40,031 nt of DNA, taken from Saprospiraceae bacterium (GTDB lineage: Bacteria > Bacteroidota > Bacteroidia > Chitinophagales > Saprospiraceae). The stretch's first letter is position 1. Each line of letters starts with the position of its first letter. A program made the position numbers and the translations under genes. The notes below the pieces were generated by a model, which saw nothing but the letters and a program-made list of their open reading frames with translations, searched no databases and had not been told where the DNA came from. The DNA lies in contig JANQZX010000029.1 of assembly GCA_030728245.1 (NCBI GenBank), positions 1 to 40,031 on the forward strand, in the 5' to 3' direction. Below are positions 32,478-40,031 of this stretch, one piece after another.

Positions 32478-33434
32478 TTATACCGACTGGCATTTTTGAA
32501 AGAATTTGTGCATACTATCTTTATTAATGTTTTTGCCTATAACGACTATTTTACTTATTCGAGGCTCATCATTTGTCCAAAGCTGACCGTCACTATAGTT
32601 TATTTGTGTTTTTACTGTTTGAAATAGCAATTTTACCGGATAATTTTCAACGGCAATGATTCCTTTTATCCTATAAATCTGGTGATAACTTAGGAATAGT
32701 AATCTGTTTATTTCAAAATTTAACTTTGCCAACACAAAAGGCTCATTAAACGTAAAAGAAAAAGTAGTTATTTTTTGGTGGATATTATTTAACTCGCCGG
32801 ATACATTATTCAGTTTAATTTCAGGAAGTAGCTCATGATGTCTTTCCAGTATTTCAGCAATTGGAAAGGCGCCAAATTCACCCCACAAAATGGTTGCTAA
32901 AGGATTGATGTTTGATAATAAGTCTGTTATTTCATTTTTCTTTGCCTCATTGGATATTTGGTCTGTTTTATTAAGCAACAAGATATCAGATGCGGCAATT
33001 TGCCTGATAGCCTCCTCCGTTTCGGAAAGCCAGCTTTCAATAAAAAGAGCATCGATAACGCCAATAACATTAATCAGTTCAAAATCTTTTATAACCGCTG
33101 GATGATTCAGAAAAGTAGCTGCTATGGCTCCTGGGTCTGCAATGCCAGTTGTTTCAATTAAGATTCTGTCAATTTCGTCTTTTTTTACATACAGTTCTTC
33201 GAGTACATCAAAAAGTTCATCATTTAAAGAACAACAAATACAGCCAGCTGTCAGCTCGATAATATCATTTGTATTGGTAACTAAAGTAGCTCCATCGATA
33301 TTTATTTTTCCAATTTCGTTCTCAATAACAACGATACGTTCGTTATTTTTACTTTTTAAAAAGTGATTTAAGAAGGTCGTTTTTCCAGATCCTAAAAAAC
33401 CAGTAATAATATGGACAGGAATTTTCTTTTTCAT
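32478..33434 (-). CDS. COG0523 (CobW/YjiA-like) GTPase, second copy
   Basis: 318 residues. Walker A GFLGSGKT (12-19), VVIENEIGKINIDGATL, the metal-binding CICC (65-68), ILIETTGIADPGAI, and NKTD for guanine recognition, followed by a compact CobW C-domain (TFSFTFNEPFVLAKL, YRIKGIIAVEN) and the intact tail KIVVIGKNINKDSMHKFFQKC. It is smaller and of a different subgroup from the GTPase at 28892. Members of COG0523 deliver Zn, Co or Ni to client enzymes using GTP. It converges on the TonB receptor with a 3-bp gap and is divergent from the MFS gene. Confidence 0.92.
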   Translation of the reverse strand: MKKKIPVHIITGFLGSGKTTFLNHFLKSKNNERIVVIENEIGKINIDGATLVTNTNDIIELTAGCICCSLNDELFDVLEELYVKKDEIDRILIETTGIADPGAIAATFLNHPAVIKDFELINVIGVIDALFIESWLSETEEAIRQIAASDILLLNKTDQISNEAKKNEITDLLSNINPLATILWGEFGAFPIAEILERHHELLPEIKLNNVSGELNNIHQKITTFSFTFNEPFVLAKLNFEINRLLFLSYHQIYRIKGIIAVENYPVKLLFQTVKTQINYSDGQLWTNDEPRISKIVVIGKNINKDSMHKFFQKCQSV

Positions 33435-33523
33435 ATTAAAATTTAGAACATTTCATTGAGTAAGATTTGTAACTTGTGGAACAAATTTTATTGTCATTTT
33501 GATTTAGATTTATTAAAATAATT

Positions 33524-34852
33524 ATGAGTACTGCACTGAAAGAAAAACCCAGAATGAATTTCTGGCAAATATTTTCCATGAGTTTTGGATTTTTAGGCAT
33601 CCAATTTGGATTTGCCCTTCAAAATGGGAATGCTTCAAGAATTTTACAAAATTTTGGTGCAGATGTCCATGAATTATCTTGGTTTTGGTTAGTTGCTCCC
33701 TTAACGGGCATGTTAGTTCAGCCTTTGGTCGGCTATTACAGTGATAGGACATGGAATAGATTGGGTCGACGAAAGCCATTTTTTTTAGTAGGTACCATTT
33801 TATCTTGTCTGGCCCTGATTTTTTTGCCTAATGCTGATATTTTCTTGTCTATTAAATCAGCCTTACTTATTGGTGCAGGTATTTTAATGATAATGGATGC
33901 CAGTATTAATGTTGCGATGGAGCCATTCAGAGCACTTGTAGCAGATAATTTAAGAGTAGATCAGAATACGTTTGGATTTAGTATTCAGACCTTTTTGATA
34001 GGTGTTGGAGCTGTTGCCGGATCCTATTTACCTTCTATTTTAGCTGATTATTTTGGATTTAGCAGAGAAGGGATTAATGGGGGAGTAGCACCTAATGTTA
34101 TCTGGTCTTTTTATATTGGTGCTATGGTTTTTTTTGGTGCCATATTAGTTACTTTAATTTTTGCAAAGGAATATCCACCAGAGGAATATAAACTGTATCA
34201 TGGGGAAGCAAAAGAAGAAAAACAGGGATTAGTTAATATTTTCCATGATTTCAAAGCAATGCCTTCAACAATGAAGCAATTAGGATTAGTTCAGTTTTTT
34301 AGCTGGTTTGCCTTATTTAGTATGTGGGTTTTCACCACGCCAGCGGTAGCCCATCATATTTATGGATTAGCTATTGATGACACTCATAGCCTGGCTTTTA
34401 ATAAGGCAGGGGATGAGGTAGGAAAAGCCTTTGGAATGTATAACCTGGTCGCTACTTTCTATGCCTTATTGCTCCCTTTTATTGCCCTTAAAATAGGTAA
34501 GCAATGGACGCATGCTTTTTCTTTGATTGCAGGTGGAATAGGGCTAATTGGTATTTATTTTTGTACTTCACCAGACCAATTAATATACTGCATGATTGGT
34601 GTAGGAATAGCCTGGGCATCTATACTTGCTATGCCTTATGCCTTATTGGCAGGATCAATTCCAGCGGGAAAAATGGGGATTTATATGGGGATATTTAATT
34701 TTTTTATCACCTTACCTCAAATTGTGAACGGCGTATTTGGAGGCCTTGTTGTTAAATATGCTTATAATAATAATGCTATTTATGCCATTTTATTCGCCGG
34801 TGTATTTATGATTTTAGGCGCATTTACGGTGCTTAAAGTTAAATCTGTTTAA
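33524..34852 (+). CDS. MFS transporter, SLC45-like (sucrose/maltose type)
   Basis: 442 residues with about twelve membrane helices. The start FWQIFSMSFGFLGIQFGFALQNGNASRIL and the loop LVGYYSDRTWNRLGRRKPFFLVG (D-R/K-GRR motif between helices 2 and 3) mark the glycoside/SLC45-like MFS subgroup that includes plant sucrose and bacterial maltose permeases. The second half has WVFTTPAVAHHIYGL and MPYALLAGSIPAGKMGIYMGIFNFF. Import of maltose or a related disaccharide across the inner membrane would match the GH13 enzyme at 26476. An M28 peptidase gene follows after 22 bp and may be co-transcribed. Confidence 0.87.
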   Translation: MSTALKEKPRMNFWQIFSMSFGFLGIQFGFALQNGNASRILQNFGADVHELSWFWLVAPLTGMLVQPLVGYYSDRTWNRLGRRKPFFLVGTILSCLALIFLPNADIFLSIKSALLIGAGILMIMDASINVAMEPFRALVADNLRVDQNTFGFSIQTFLIGVGAVAGSYLPSILADYFGFSREGINGGVAPNVIWSFYIGAMVFFGAILVTLIFAKEYPPEEYKLYHGEAKEEKQGLVNIFHDFKAMPSTMKQLGLVQFFSWFALFSMWVFTTPAVAHHIYGLAIDDTHSLAFNKAGDEVGKAFGMYNLVATFYALLLPFIALKIGKQWTHAFSLIAGGIGLIGIYFCTSPDQLIYCMIGVGIAWASILAMPYALLAGSIPAGKMGIYMGIFNFFITLPQIVNGVFGGLVVKYAYNNNAIYAILFAGVFMILGAFTVLKVKSV

Positions 34853-34874
34853 TTTTAACTACAAATAAATTTTT

Positions 34875-36374
34875 ATGAAGCAATTATTACTGGTTCTGAC
34901 GATTTTATTTTCTTCGAGTTTTGCATGGGCTCAAAAGAAAGATAAAACGGCCATGGACTTTTCAACCATTATTTCAGCAGCGGAATTAAAAAAACAACTT
35001 TATGTTATTGCAGGTCCGGAAATGGAGGGTAGGAATACCCCTTCTGCAGGCTTGAAAAAAGCAGCGGCTTATTTGGAATCTGAGTTTATTGCCATGGGGT
35101 TACAACCCATTGCCAATGGTAAGTATCAAATGCCTTATGCACTTTATCTGGACTCAATTTTAGCAACCTCTTTATCTGTAAACAGTCAAAATTATGTTTC
35201 AGGCGAAGATTTTCAAATGAATCCTAATAATTATTCTGCTCAATTACATGCGTCAGAGGTAGTTTTTGTCGGTTATGGAATGTCTGATTCAACGCGTAAC
35301 GATTATAAAGGACTCGATGTAAAGGGGAAAATTGTATTGGTCATGGCAGGAACACCTAACCCAGGTGCAGGTCGCGGAAATTTTGTAAATAAACAAGCTA
35401 TTGCCGCTCAGTATGGCGCCATTGCCGTTTTACAGGTTCAACAAAATCTTTCAATTCAAATGAGAGGTGGAGGTCCAAGACATTATTTGAACCTTTATAA
35501 AAAAGTAAATCTTCCCAACTTAATTACTATCAAAGGAAATGTAGCAAAGGAAATTACAGGTAAATCGTATGAAGAGCTTTTAGCAGAAGCGAAAAATGGC
35601 GTGCTTAAACATTCATTTTCTACTAAAATTTCCTTTAATCTTTTAAAACAAACCAGTACAGAGGAAACAACCAATGTCATTGGTTTTATAGAAGGTACCG
35701 ATTTAAAGGACGAAGTCGTTATGTTAACCGCTCATTATGACCATGTTGGTAAATCTGCCGATAAAATTTTCTACGGTGCCGATGATGACGGTTCCGGCAC
35801 AGTTAGTATTTTGACACTGGCAAGAGCTTTTTCTGAAGCGAAAAAAGCGGGGAAAGGTCCCAGAAGAAGTATGGCTTTTATGCTTGTCTCTGGTGAGGAA
35901 AAAGGTCTTTGGGGGTCAGCTTATTATGCTGATAACCCTATTATTCCTTTGGAAAAGACAGTGTGCGATCTCAATATTGATATGATTGGAAGAATTGGTG
36001 ATCCTTATATAAAGGATGTTGATTCAAGTAACTATGTTTATATTATCGGTGACGATAAATTAAGCTCGGCATTAAGACCCATTAGTGAAAGTGCAAATAA
36101 AAAATATACCAATCTTAAGTTAGATTACACATACAATGATCCCAACGATCCTAATCGTTTTTATTATCGTTCAGATCATTATAATTTTGCTGAAAAAGGA
36201 GTGCCTATTATATTTTATTTTAATGGAGTTCATCCTGATTATCATCAGGCAACAGATACTCCTGATAAAATTAACTATCCTTTAATGGAAAAAAGAGCGC
36301 AATTGGTTTATTATACTGCCTGGGAAATCGCGAATAGAACGGAATCTATTCCAAGAGACCAGAATAAACTTTAA
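34875..36374 (+). CDS. Secreted M28-family zinc peptidase
   Basis: 499 residues with a signal peptide ending AWAQ. Two-zinc centre: AHYDHVG (His287), GADDDGSGT (Asp bridging, 302-308), GEEKGLWGS (Glu341 catalytic, Glu342 ligand), NIDMIGR, and HPDYHQATDTPDK (last His). Between residues about 120 and 250 lies a PA-like insertion (FVGYGMSDSTRNDYKGLDVK, GKIVLVMAGTP). The layout is that of periplasmic aminopeptidases of Bacteroidota. It follows the MFS gene by 22 bp and ends at a strong hairpin terminator. Confidence 0.92.
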   Translation: MKQLLLVLTILFSSSFAWAQKKDKTAMDFSTIISAAELKKQLYVIAGPEMEGRNTPSAGLKKAAAYLESEFIAMGLQPIANGKYQMPYALYLDSILATSLSVNSQNYVSGEDFQMNPNNYSAQLHASEVVFVGYGMSDSTRNDYKGLDVKGKIVLVMAGTPNPGAGRGNFVNKQAIAAQYGAIAVLQVQQNLSIQMRGGGPRHYLNLYKKVNLPNLITIKGNVAKEITGKSYEELLAEAKNGVLKHSFSTKISFNLLKQTSTEETTNVIGFIEGTDLKDEVVMLTAHYDHVGKSADKIFYGADDDGSGTVSILTLARAFSEAKKAGKGPRRSMAFMLVSGEEKGLWGSAYYADNPIIPLEKTVCDLNIDMIGRIGDPYIKDVDSSNYVYIIGDDKLSSALRPISESANKKYTNLKLDYTYNDPNDPNRFYYRSDHYNFAEKGVPIIFYFNGVHPDYHQATDTPDKINYPLMEKRAQLVYYTAWEIANRTESIPRDQNKL

Positions 36375-36380
36375 TCATGT

Positions 36381-36421
36381 AAGTAAAGAGGGTTAATTTT
36401 TAATCCTCTTTACTTTTTTTT
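36381..36421. terminator. Strong intrinsic terminator shared with the C-terminus of the opposing hydrolase
   Basis: AAGTAAAGAGGGTTAA (36381-36396) pairs with TTAATCCTCTTTACTT (36400-36415) over 16 bp, one of them a G-T pair, around a TTT loop, and is followed by T to 36421. It ends the M28 peptidase transcript. The right arm is also the end of the convergent alpha/beta hydrolase gene, encoding its last residues KSKED and stop. Confidence 0.9.
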
Positions 36422-37344
36422 AGAAATATCACATAGTCCTCCACCGTTTCCATCGGATTTTCCTCCATTGGTACATGACCACTATTATATATTTTTAGTT
36501 CGGCCTGGGGGATTAATTTTTTGAACTCATAGCTTTTAGCTAAAGGTATCCAACGGTCATCTTTTCCCCATTGTATAAGAACGGGTGCGGTAATTTTTTT
36601 CAAATCACTGATATCTAACTTCTCATTTAATTGACTCATTCTTTTAACAAAGGCTGTTCTATTTCCCTCTCTTAGAGACAATTCAAAATATCGGTCAATC
36701 AATTTTTCAGTAACTAATTGGTCATTTTTATAAACATCCAGCATAGAATTTTTAATAATGCTTTTGGGTGTTACCTTCTGCAATAAGGTGGAAAGAACCG
36801 GAAGTTTTGCCAGTTGAAAAATAAAGGGTGGCTTTTTTCCAGGTTGTGGCAAACCTGCGGCATCTATCAGATTTAGGGTTAAAATCTTTTGAGGAAACTG
36901 AGTAGTATAACGCCATGCGACCAAACCTCCCAATGAATTTCCGGCAATATGAAATGAATCTACCTTTAGTTTAACCATAAGACTATCTAAAATAGCCGTA
37001 TATCTGGAAATTTGATAATTATGATTTGGATCAGGTCCGGTAAGTCCAAAACCCGGTAAATCAAATGTAATGACGCGATAGCCTGAAGATAAAATATCTA
37101 TCCAATTTTCCCAGGTATGTAAAGATGCCCCCGTTCCATGTATCAATAGGATAGCTTCCCCTTTTCCCACATCCCGATAATGCACATTTATGCCATCTAT
37201 AGAAATAAAAGAGGAAGATGGGTAAGCATACTTATCTTTCAGGACATTTAAATCAATATCATTTTCCCAGTAAATGGCTATGACTATAATAAGAAAGGCA
37301 GTAATGGCAAATAGGCTATATTTCAAAAGATTTTTCATATACAT
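36400..37344 (-). CDS. Alpha/beta-hydrolase, membrane-anchored or exported
   Basis: 314 residues. An N-terminal hydrophobic helix (YSLFAITAFLIIVIAIYW, 9-26) anchors or exports it. The fold motifs are VHYRDVGKGEAILLIHGTGASLHTW (oxyanion HG), the nucleophile elbow GNSLGG with Ser137, Asp263 in WGKDDRWIP, and His290 in NSGHVPMEENP. This complete triad is that of the epoxide hydrolase/carboxylesterase group; the substrate is unknown. Its ATG shares one base with the stop of the SDR gene (TAATG), so translation is coupled. An alternative Met is at 37338. Confidence 0.9.
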   Translation of the reverse strand: MYMKNLLKYSLFAITAFLIIVIAIYWENDIDLNVLKDKYAYPSSSFISIDGINVHYRDVGKGEAILLIHGTGASLHTWENWIDILSSGYRVITFDLPGFGLTGPDPNHNYQISRYTAILDSLMVKLKVDSFHIAGNSLGGLVAWRYTTQFPQKILTLNLIDAAGLPQPGKKPPFIFQLAKLPVLSTLLQKVTPKSIIKNSMLDVYKNDQLVTEKLIDRYFELSLREGNRTAFVKRMSQLNEKLDISDLKKITAPVLIQWGKDDRWIPLAKSYEFKKLIPQAELKIYNSGHVPMEENPMETVEDYVIFLKKSKED

Positions 37345-38108
37345 TAGATTGTGTAACCTCCGTCTGCGGTAAAAACAGCCCCTGTAGAGTAGGATGAAGC
37401 CGGTGATGCTAAAAATAGAGCCAATGCTGCTATCTCTTCCGGAGATCCAATTCGAGCCAAAGGTAATTGATGTAGCATCATTTTCATGATTTTATCATTT
37501 GTCCATAAAGCTTCGCTGAATTTTGTTTGAATGAGTCCCGGGCATATTGTATTAACTCTTACGTTATATTGTCCCCATTCTTTAGCCATAACTTTTGATA
37601 ATGATATCAAAGCAGCTTTACTCACGCTGTAGATACCTAATCCTGGCTCGGGTCTTAATCCACCAATACTACTAATGTTAATTATCACACCGCCCCCTCT
37701 TGCTTTGAAACTGGGTAATACCATTTTAGACAAATCAAAAGGGCCTCTTAAATTAACCGACATGATTTTATCGAAGGCCCAGCTTTCTGTTTGTTCTACA
37801 GGTCCAAAAACTGGATTTGATGCTGAATTATTCACTAAGATATCTACCCCTCCAAAGGTTTGGATGGTAAAATCTACCAAGGCCTGATTATCACTTTCAA
37901 CGCCATTATTACTGGCAAAATATTGACAATCAATACCTAAATCTACTAATTTTTGGGAACTAAGAATTAGTGCTTCTTGTTTTCTTCCTGAAATGACTAT
38001 TTTAGCTCCGGCTAATCCTAATTTTTCGGCTATGGATTCTCCAATACCCCGGCTTGCACCTGTTACAATGGCAACCTTGCCTGAAAGATCAAATAATGTT
38101 TCTGACAT
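37344..38108 (-). CDS. Short-chain dehydrogenase/reductase (SDR, classical)
   Basis: 254 residues. The cofactor motif is TGASRGIG (16-23), followed by VNNSASNP, catalytic Ser147 in NISSIGG, Tyr160 and Lys164 in YSVSKAAL, and PGLIQTKFSE. Arg/Lys at the end of the second beta strand (ISGRKQEA) suggests NADP(H). The C-terminal segment PEEIAALALFLASPASSYSTGAVFTADGGYTI is typical of FabG/glucose-dehydrogenase-like SDRs. The substrate cannot be named. It is between a ferredoxin gene (40-bp gap) and the hydrolase (one-base overlap), probably one operon read from the ferredoxin promoter. Confidence 0.92.
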   Translation of the reverse strand: MSETLFDLSGKVAIVTGASRGIGESIAEKLGLAGAKIVISGRKQEALILSSQKLVDLGIDCQYFASNNGVESDNQALVDFTIQTFGGVDILVNNSASNPVFGPVEQTESWAFDKIMSVNLRGPFDLSKMVLPSFKARGGGVIINISSIGGLRPEPGLGIYSVSKAALISLSKVMAKEWGQYNVRVNTICPGLIQTKFSEALWTNDKIMKMMLHQLPLARIGSPEEIAALALFLASPASSYSTGAVFTADGGYTI

Positions 38109-38148
38109 TTTTTAATCCTAAAGATAAGGTTTGGAAAGTTAGTTTAAC

Positions 38149-38496
38149 CTATAAATGCAATTTTTCTTTGCGTGCCAGAAGGGTTTCTTCTGATTCTTCG
38201 TGGATTGGGTCGGGTACGCAACAATCAACGGGACAGACTGCCGCACATTGAGGTTCTTCATGAAAGCCAACGCATTCAGTACATTTATCAGATACAATAT
38301 AGTAATAATCATCTGATACGGGAGTATTTTTATCTAAAGCAGAAATAACTTCTCCATTTTCTAAGGTAAACTGACCTGAAAGGGTTGTTCCATCAGCAAT
38401 AGCCCATTCCATTCCACCTTCATAAATAGCATTATTGGGGCATTCTGGTTCACAAGCCCCGCAATTAATGCATTCATCTGTTATCATAATCGCCAT
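38149..38496 (-). CDS. 2[4Fe-4S] ferredoxin (Allochromatium type)
   Basis: 115 residues from the ATG at 38496, giving MAIMITDECINCGACEPECP, the normal start of this family; a start at 38535 would lie within the promoter. Cluster I ligands are C9-x2-C12-x2-C15-x3-C19. Cluster II has CTEC, an insertion (VGFHEEPQ), and CAAVCP, the CxxCx8CxxxC spacing of the Alvin/Azotobacter-type ferredoxins with low potentials. A central insertion of about 35 residues separates the two halves. It carries electrons in the cytoplasm; the SDR and hydrolase behind it do not obviously need it. Confidence 0.94.
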   Translation of the reverse strand: MAIMITDECINCGACEPECPNNAIYEGGMEWAIADGTTLSGQFTLENGEVISALDKNTPVSDDYYYIVSDKCTECVGFHEEPQCAAVCPVDCCVPDPIHEESEETLLARKEKLHL

Positions 38497-38532
38497 AAAA
38501 GCAAAATTAATATATACTAAAAATAATTTCTG

Positions 38533-38563
38533 CAAATATACTTTACATTATCATAATTACAAA
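38533..38563 (-). promoter_or_regulatory. Consensus promoter of the ferredoxin operon
   Basis: On the reverse strand, TTTG (38560-38563), a 19-nt spacer and TATATTTG (38533-38540) match the Bacteroidota -33/-7 consensus exactly. The start codon at 38496 lies 36 bp downstream. Confidence 0.8.
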
Positions 38564-38577
38564 CGTCTGAACTTAAA

Positions 38578-38609
38578 TTGGGTTTTGTCAATTCCTAAAG
38601 ATATTTTTG
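38578..38609 (+). promoter_or_regulatory. Promoter of mutS
   Basis: TTG at 38578-38580 (in ATTG), a 21-nt spacer and TATTTTTG at 38602-38609, an exact -7 box. The mutS ATG is 22 bp further on. It is arranged back-to-back with the ferredoxin promoter. Confidence 0.65.
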
Positions 38610-38631
38610 TAGCTTGAAAAATAATTATTTT

Positions 38632-40031
38632 ATGGCGAAATCAGAAAATACAAAGGAAACTCCCCTTATGGCCCAATACTTTAAAGTGAAGGCCAGGCAT
38701 CCCGATGCTATTTTGCTATTTCGAGTAGGTGATTTCTACGAAACTTTTGGAGATGACGCCATTAAAACTGCCTCTGTTTTAGGTATTGTACTTACAAATA
38801 GAAATAATGGGGGTAGTGAAGTACCTTTAGCAGGCTTCCCCTTTCATTCATTAGATGTTTACTTACCGCGATTAGTTAAAGGCGGCTATCGGGTGGCTAT
38901 TTGTGAGCAACTTGAAAAACCTGATCCTCAGAAAAAGATTGTAAAAAGGGGAGTAACAGAAATTATTACCCCGGGGGTTACCCTGGAACATTCACTGTTA
39001 GATACCAAAAAAAATAATTTTCTCGCAGCCGTTCATTTCACAAAAAAGGATGAAATTGGTATTGCTTTTTTAGATATTTCAACGGGTGAATTTTTACTAT
39101 CTGAGGGTGATTTTCCTAATGCCGATAAATTAATCAGAAGCCTTAATCCTTCTGAAATTATTGTAGGAAAGGATAAAAAATCATTTGCAGAAAAGGAATG
39201 GGGAGGGTCATTCTATTTAACTTGGCTCGATGAATGGGTCTGTACCTATGATTACGGCAGAGAAAGGTTGCTTAATCATTTTGAAGTGCTCAATTTAAAA
39301 GGTTTTGGCATTGAGGATTTATCTTTAGGTCAGGTAGCTGCCGGAGCAATTCTTCATTATTTAGAGACGACCGAAAATAGACATCTGAAACATATTTCGA
39401 CCATAAATAGAATACAACCCGAAAATTATGTCTGGCTGGATCGTTTTACTGTAAAAAATCTGGAACTTATTTATTCTCCTCATGAGTCTGGTACCTCTCT
39501 TCTCGATGTTTTAGATAATACCGTTTCACCTATGGGTTCACGGTTGTTAAAAAAATGGGTGGTTTTGCCGTTGCGAAATCAATCTGAAATTGAAGCAAGA
39601 TTATCTGTTGTTTCCTGGTTTTTTGAAAACATGGAAGTTGGTGAAGATATTTCCAGATTATTAATCAAATTAGGGGATATTGAAAGATTAATTTCCAGGG
39701 TACCTATGGGTAAAATTAATCCCAGGGAGGTAAATCAATTAAGAAAATCGTTATCGGCCATTCAACCGTTAAAGGATTTACTTTTCTCTTCAAAAATAGG
39801 TACACTTATTCAATTGGCTGAATCTTTGAATCCTTGCGATTCTTTAGCGGATAGAATTAGTAAACAAATAGTAGATGATCCGCCTGTAAATATGTACAAA
39901 GGTGGAGTAATAGCTAATGGCTTTTCCCCCGACCTGGATCAATGGCGGTTTATTATTAATAATAGTAAAGATTTATTGTTGAATCTCCAGCAGAAGGAAA
40001 TTGAAAGATCTGGTATTCAAAGTTTAAAGAT
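38632..40031 (+). CDS. mutS: DNA mismatch repair protein MutS (partial, 3' end outside window)
   Basis: The frame from the ATG at 38632 stays open to the window edge (466 codons). It begins MAKSENTKETPLMAQYFKVK and continues with HPDAILLFRVGDFYETFGDD, which holds the Phe-x-Glu mismatch-reading motif. Further on come PLAGFPFHSLDVYLPRLVK, RVAICEQLEKP, the connector TPGVTLEH, IAFLDISTGEF and the core domain RFTVKNLELIYSPHESGTSLLDVLDNTVSPMGSR split over several helices, with KLGDIERLISRV. These cover domains I to III and part of the lever/clamp. The C-terminal ATPase is missing because the window ends. MutS recognises mispairs and recruits MutL. Confidence 0.96.
   Translation, partial: MAKSENTKETPLMAQYFKVKARHPDAILLFRVGDFYETFGDDAIKTASVLGIVLTNRNNGGSEVPLAGFPFHSLDVYLPRLVKGGYRVAICEQLEKPDPQKKIVKRGVTEIITPGVTLEHSLLDTKKNNFLAAVHFTKKDEIGIAFLDISTGEFLLSEGDFPNADKLIRSLNPSEIIVGKDKKSFAEKEWGGSFYLTWLDEWVCTYDYGRERLLNHFEVLNLKGFGIEDLSLGQVAAGAILHYLETTENRHLKHISTINRIQPENYVWLDRFTVKNLELIYSPHESGTSLLDVLDNTVSPMGSRLLKKWVVLPLRNQSEIEARLSVVSWFFENMEVGEDISRLLIKLGDIERLISRVPMGKINPREVNQLRKSLSAIQPLKDLLFSSKIGTLIQLAESLNPCDSLADRISKQIVDDPPVNMYKGGVIANGFSPDLDQWRFIINNSKDLLLNLQQKEIERSGIQSLK

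Overview
The window is 40 kb of AT-rich chromosome from a member of the Bacteroidota. The signs are: promoter -7 boxes of the type TAnnTTTG upstream of many genes, no Shine-Dalgarno pattern, an N-terminal carboxypeptidase-regulatory-like domain on the TonB-dependent receptor, a YtxJ-type bacillithiol-system protein, a LytS/LytTR two-component pair and a large Asp-box (sortilin-like) repeat protein. The overall content would suit the Saprospiria, but that class-level guess is weak. Gene density is very high, no insertion sequence, phage or CRISPR array is visible, and both window edges cut housekeeping genes (xseB on the left, mutS on the right).

Layout. 1-2.3 kb: minus-strand operon of a phosphodiester-glycosidase-like exoprotein, xseA and xseB. 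2.6-2.9 kb: tRNA-Val(GAC) and tRNA-Pro(GGG) with a UUCG-capped terminator. 2.9-5.9 kb: Asp-box repeat protein. 6.1-8.4 kb: msrB and a DEAD-box RNA helicase. 8.4-10.2 kb: LytTR regulator and sensor kinase. 10.5-12.2 kb: ZIP metal transporter and MscS channel. 12.3-16.4 kb: ABC1/UbiB-type kinase, YtxJ, YbaK deacylase, TesB thioesterase and a KDPG-aldolase-family enzyme. 16.5-20.4 kb: a lipoprotein with six 41-residue repeats, a small lipoprotein, and a translationally coupled GNAT-like protein plus TSUP exporter. 20.4-25.6 kb: a divergent gamma-glutamyltranspeptidase, recF, pyruvate dehydrogenase E1 alpha, a TPR membrane protein and ribH. 25.6-28.3 kb: metallo-hydrolase and a secreted GH13 amylase. 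28.3-33.4 kb: a probable metal (zinc) homeostasis cluster. 33.5-40 kb: sugar-type MFS transporter, M28 peptidase, ferredoxin/SDR/hydrolase operon and mutS.

The most interesting part is 28.3-33.4 kb. A DUF3299-like secreted protein with a CFFCG motif is divergent from a ZigA-like COG0523 GTPase, which is followed by a TonB-dependent receptor with a CxxC in its plug and then, convergently, by a second COG0523 GTPase. The GTPase promoter has a perfect 7-4-7 palindrome filling the spacer between its -33 and -7 elements, which looks like a repressor operator (Zur is an obvious candidate, not proven). The first GTPase carries an in-frame TAA exactly inside its conserved C-terminal tail; the tail continues in frame beyond the stop. 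Other points of note are a gamma-glutamyltranspeptidase that lacks the residues expected to hold the glutamyl group, a possible small RNA between the kinase and the ZIP gene, terminator hairpins that also encode the C-termini of opposing genes, and eight tail-to-tail gene pairs separated by 25 bp or less. I did not find an anti-phage or other clearly new multigene system.
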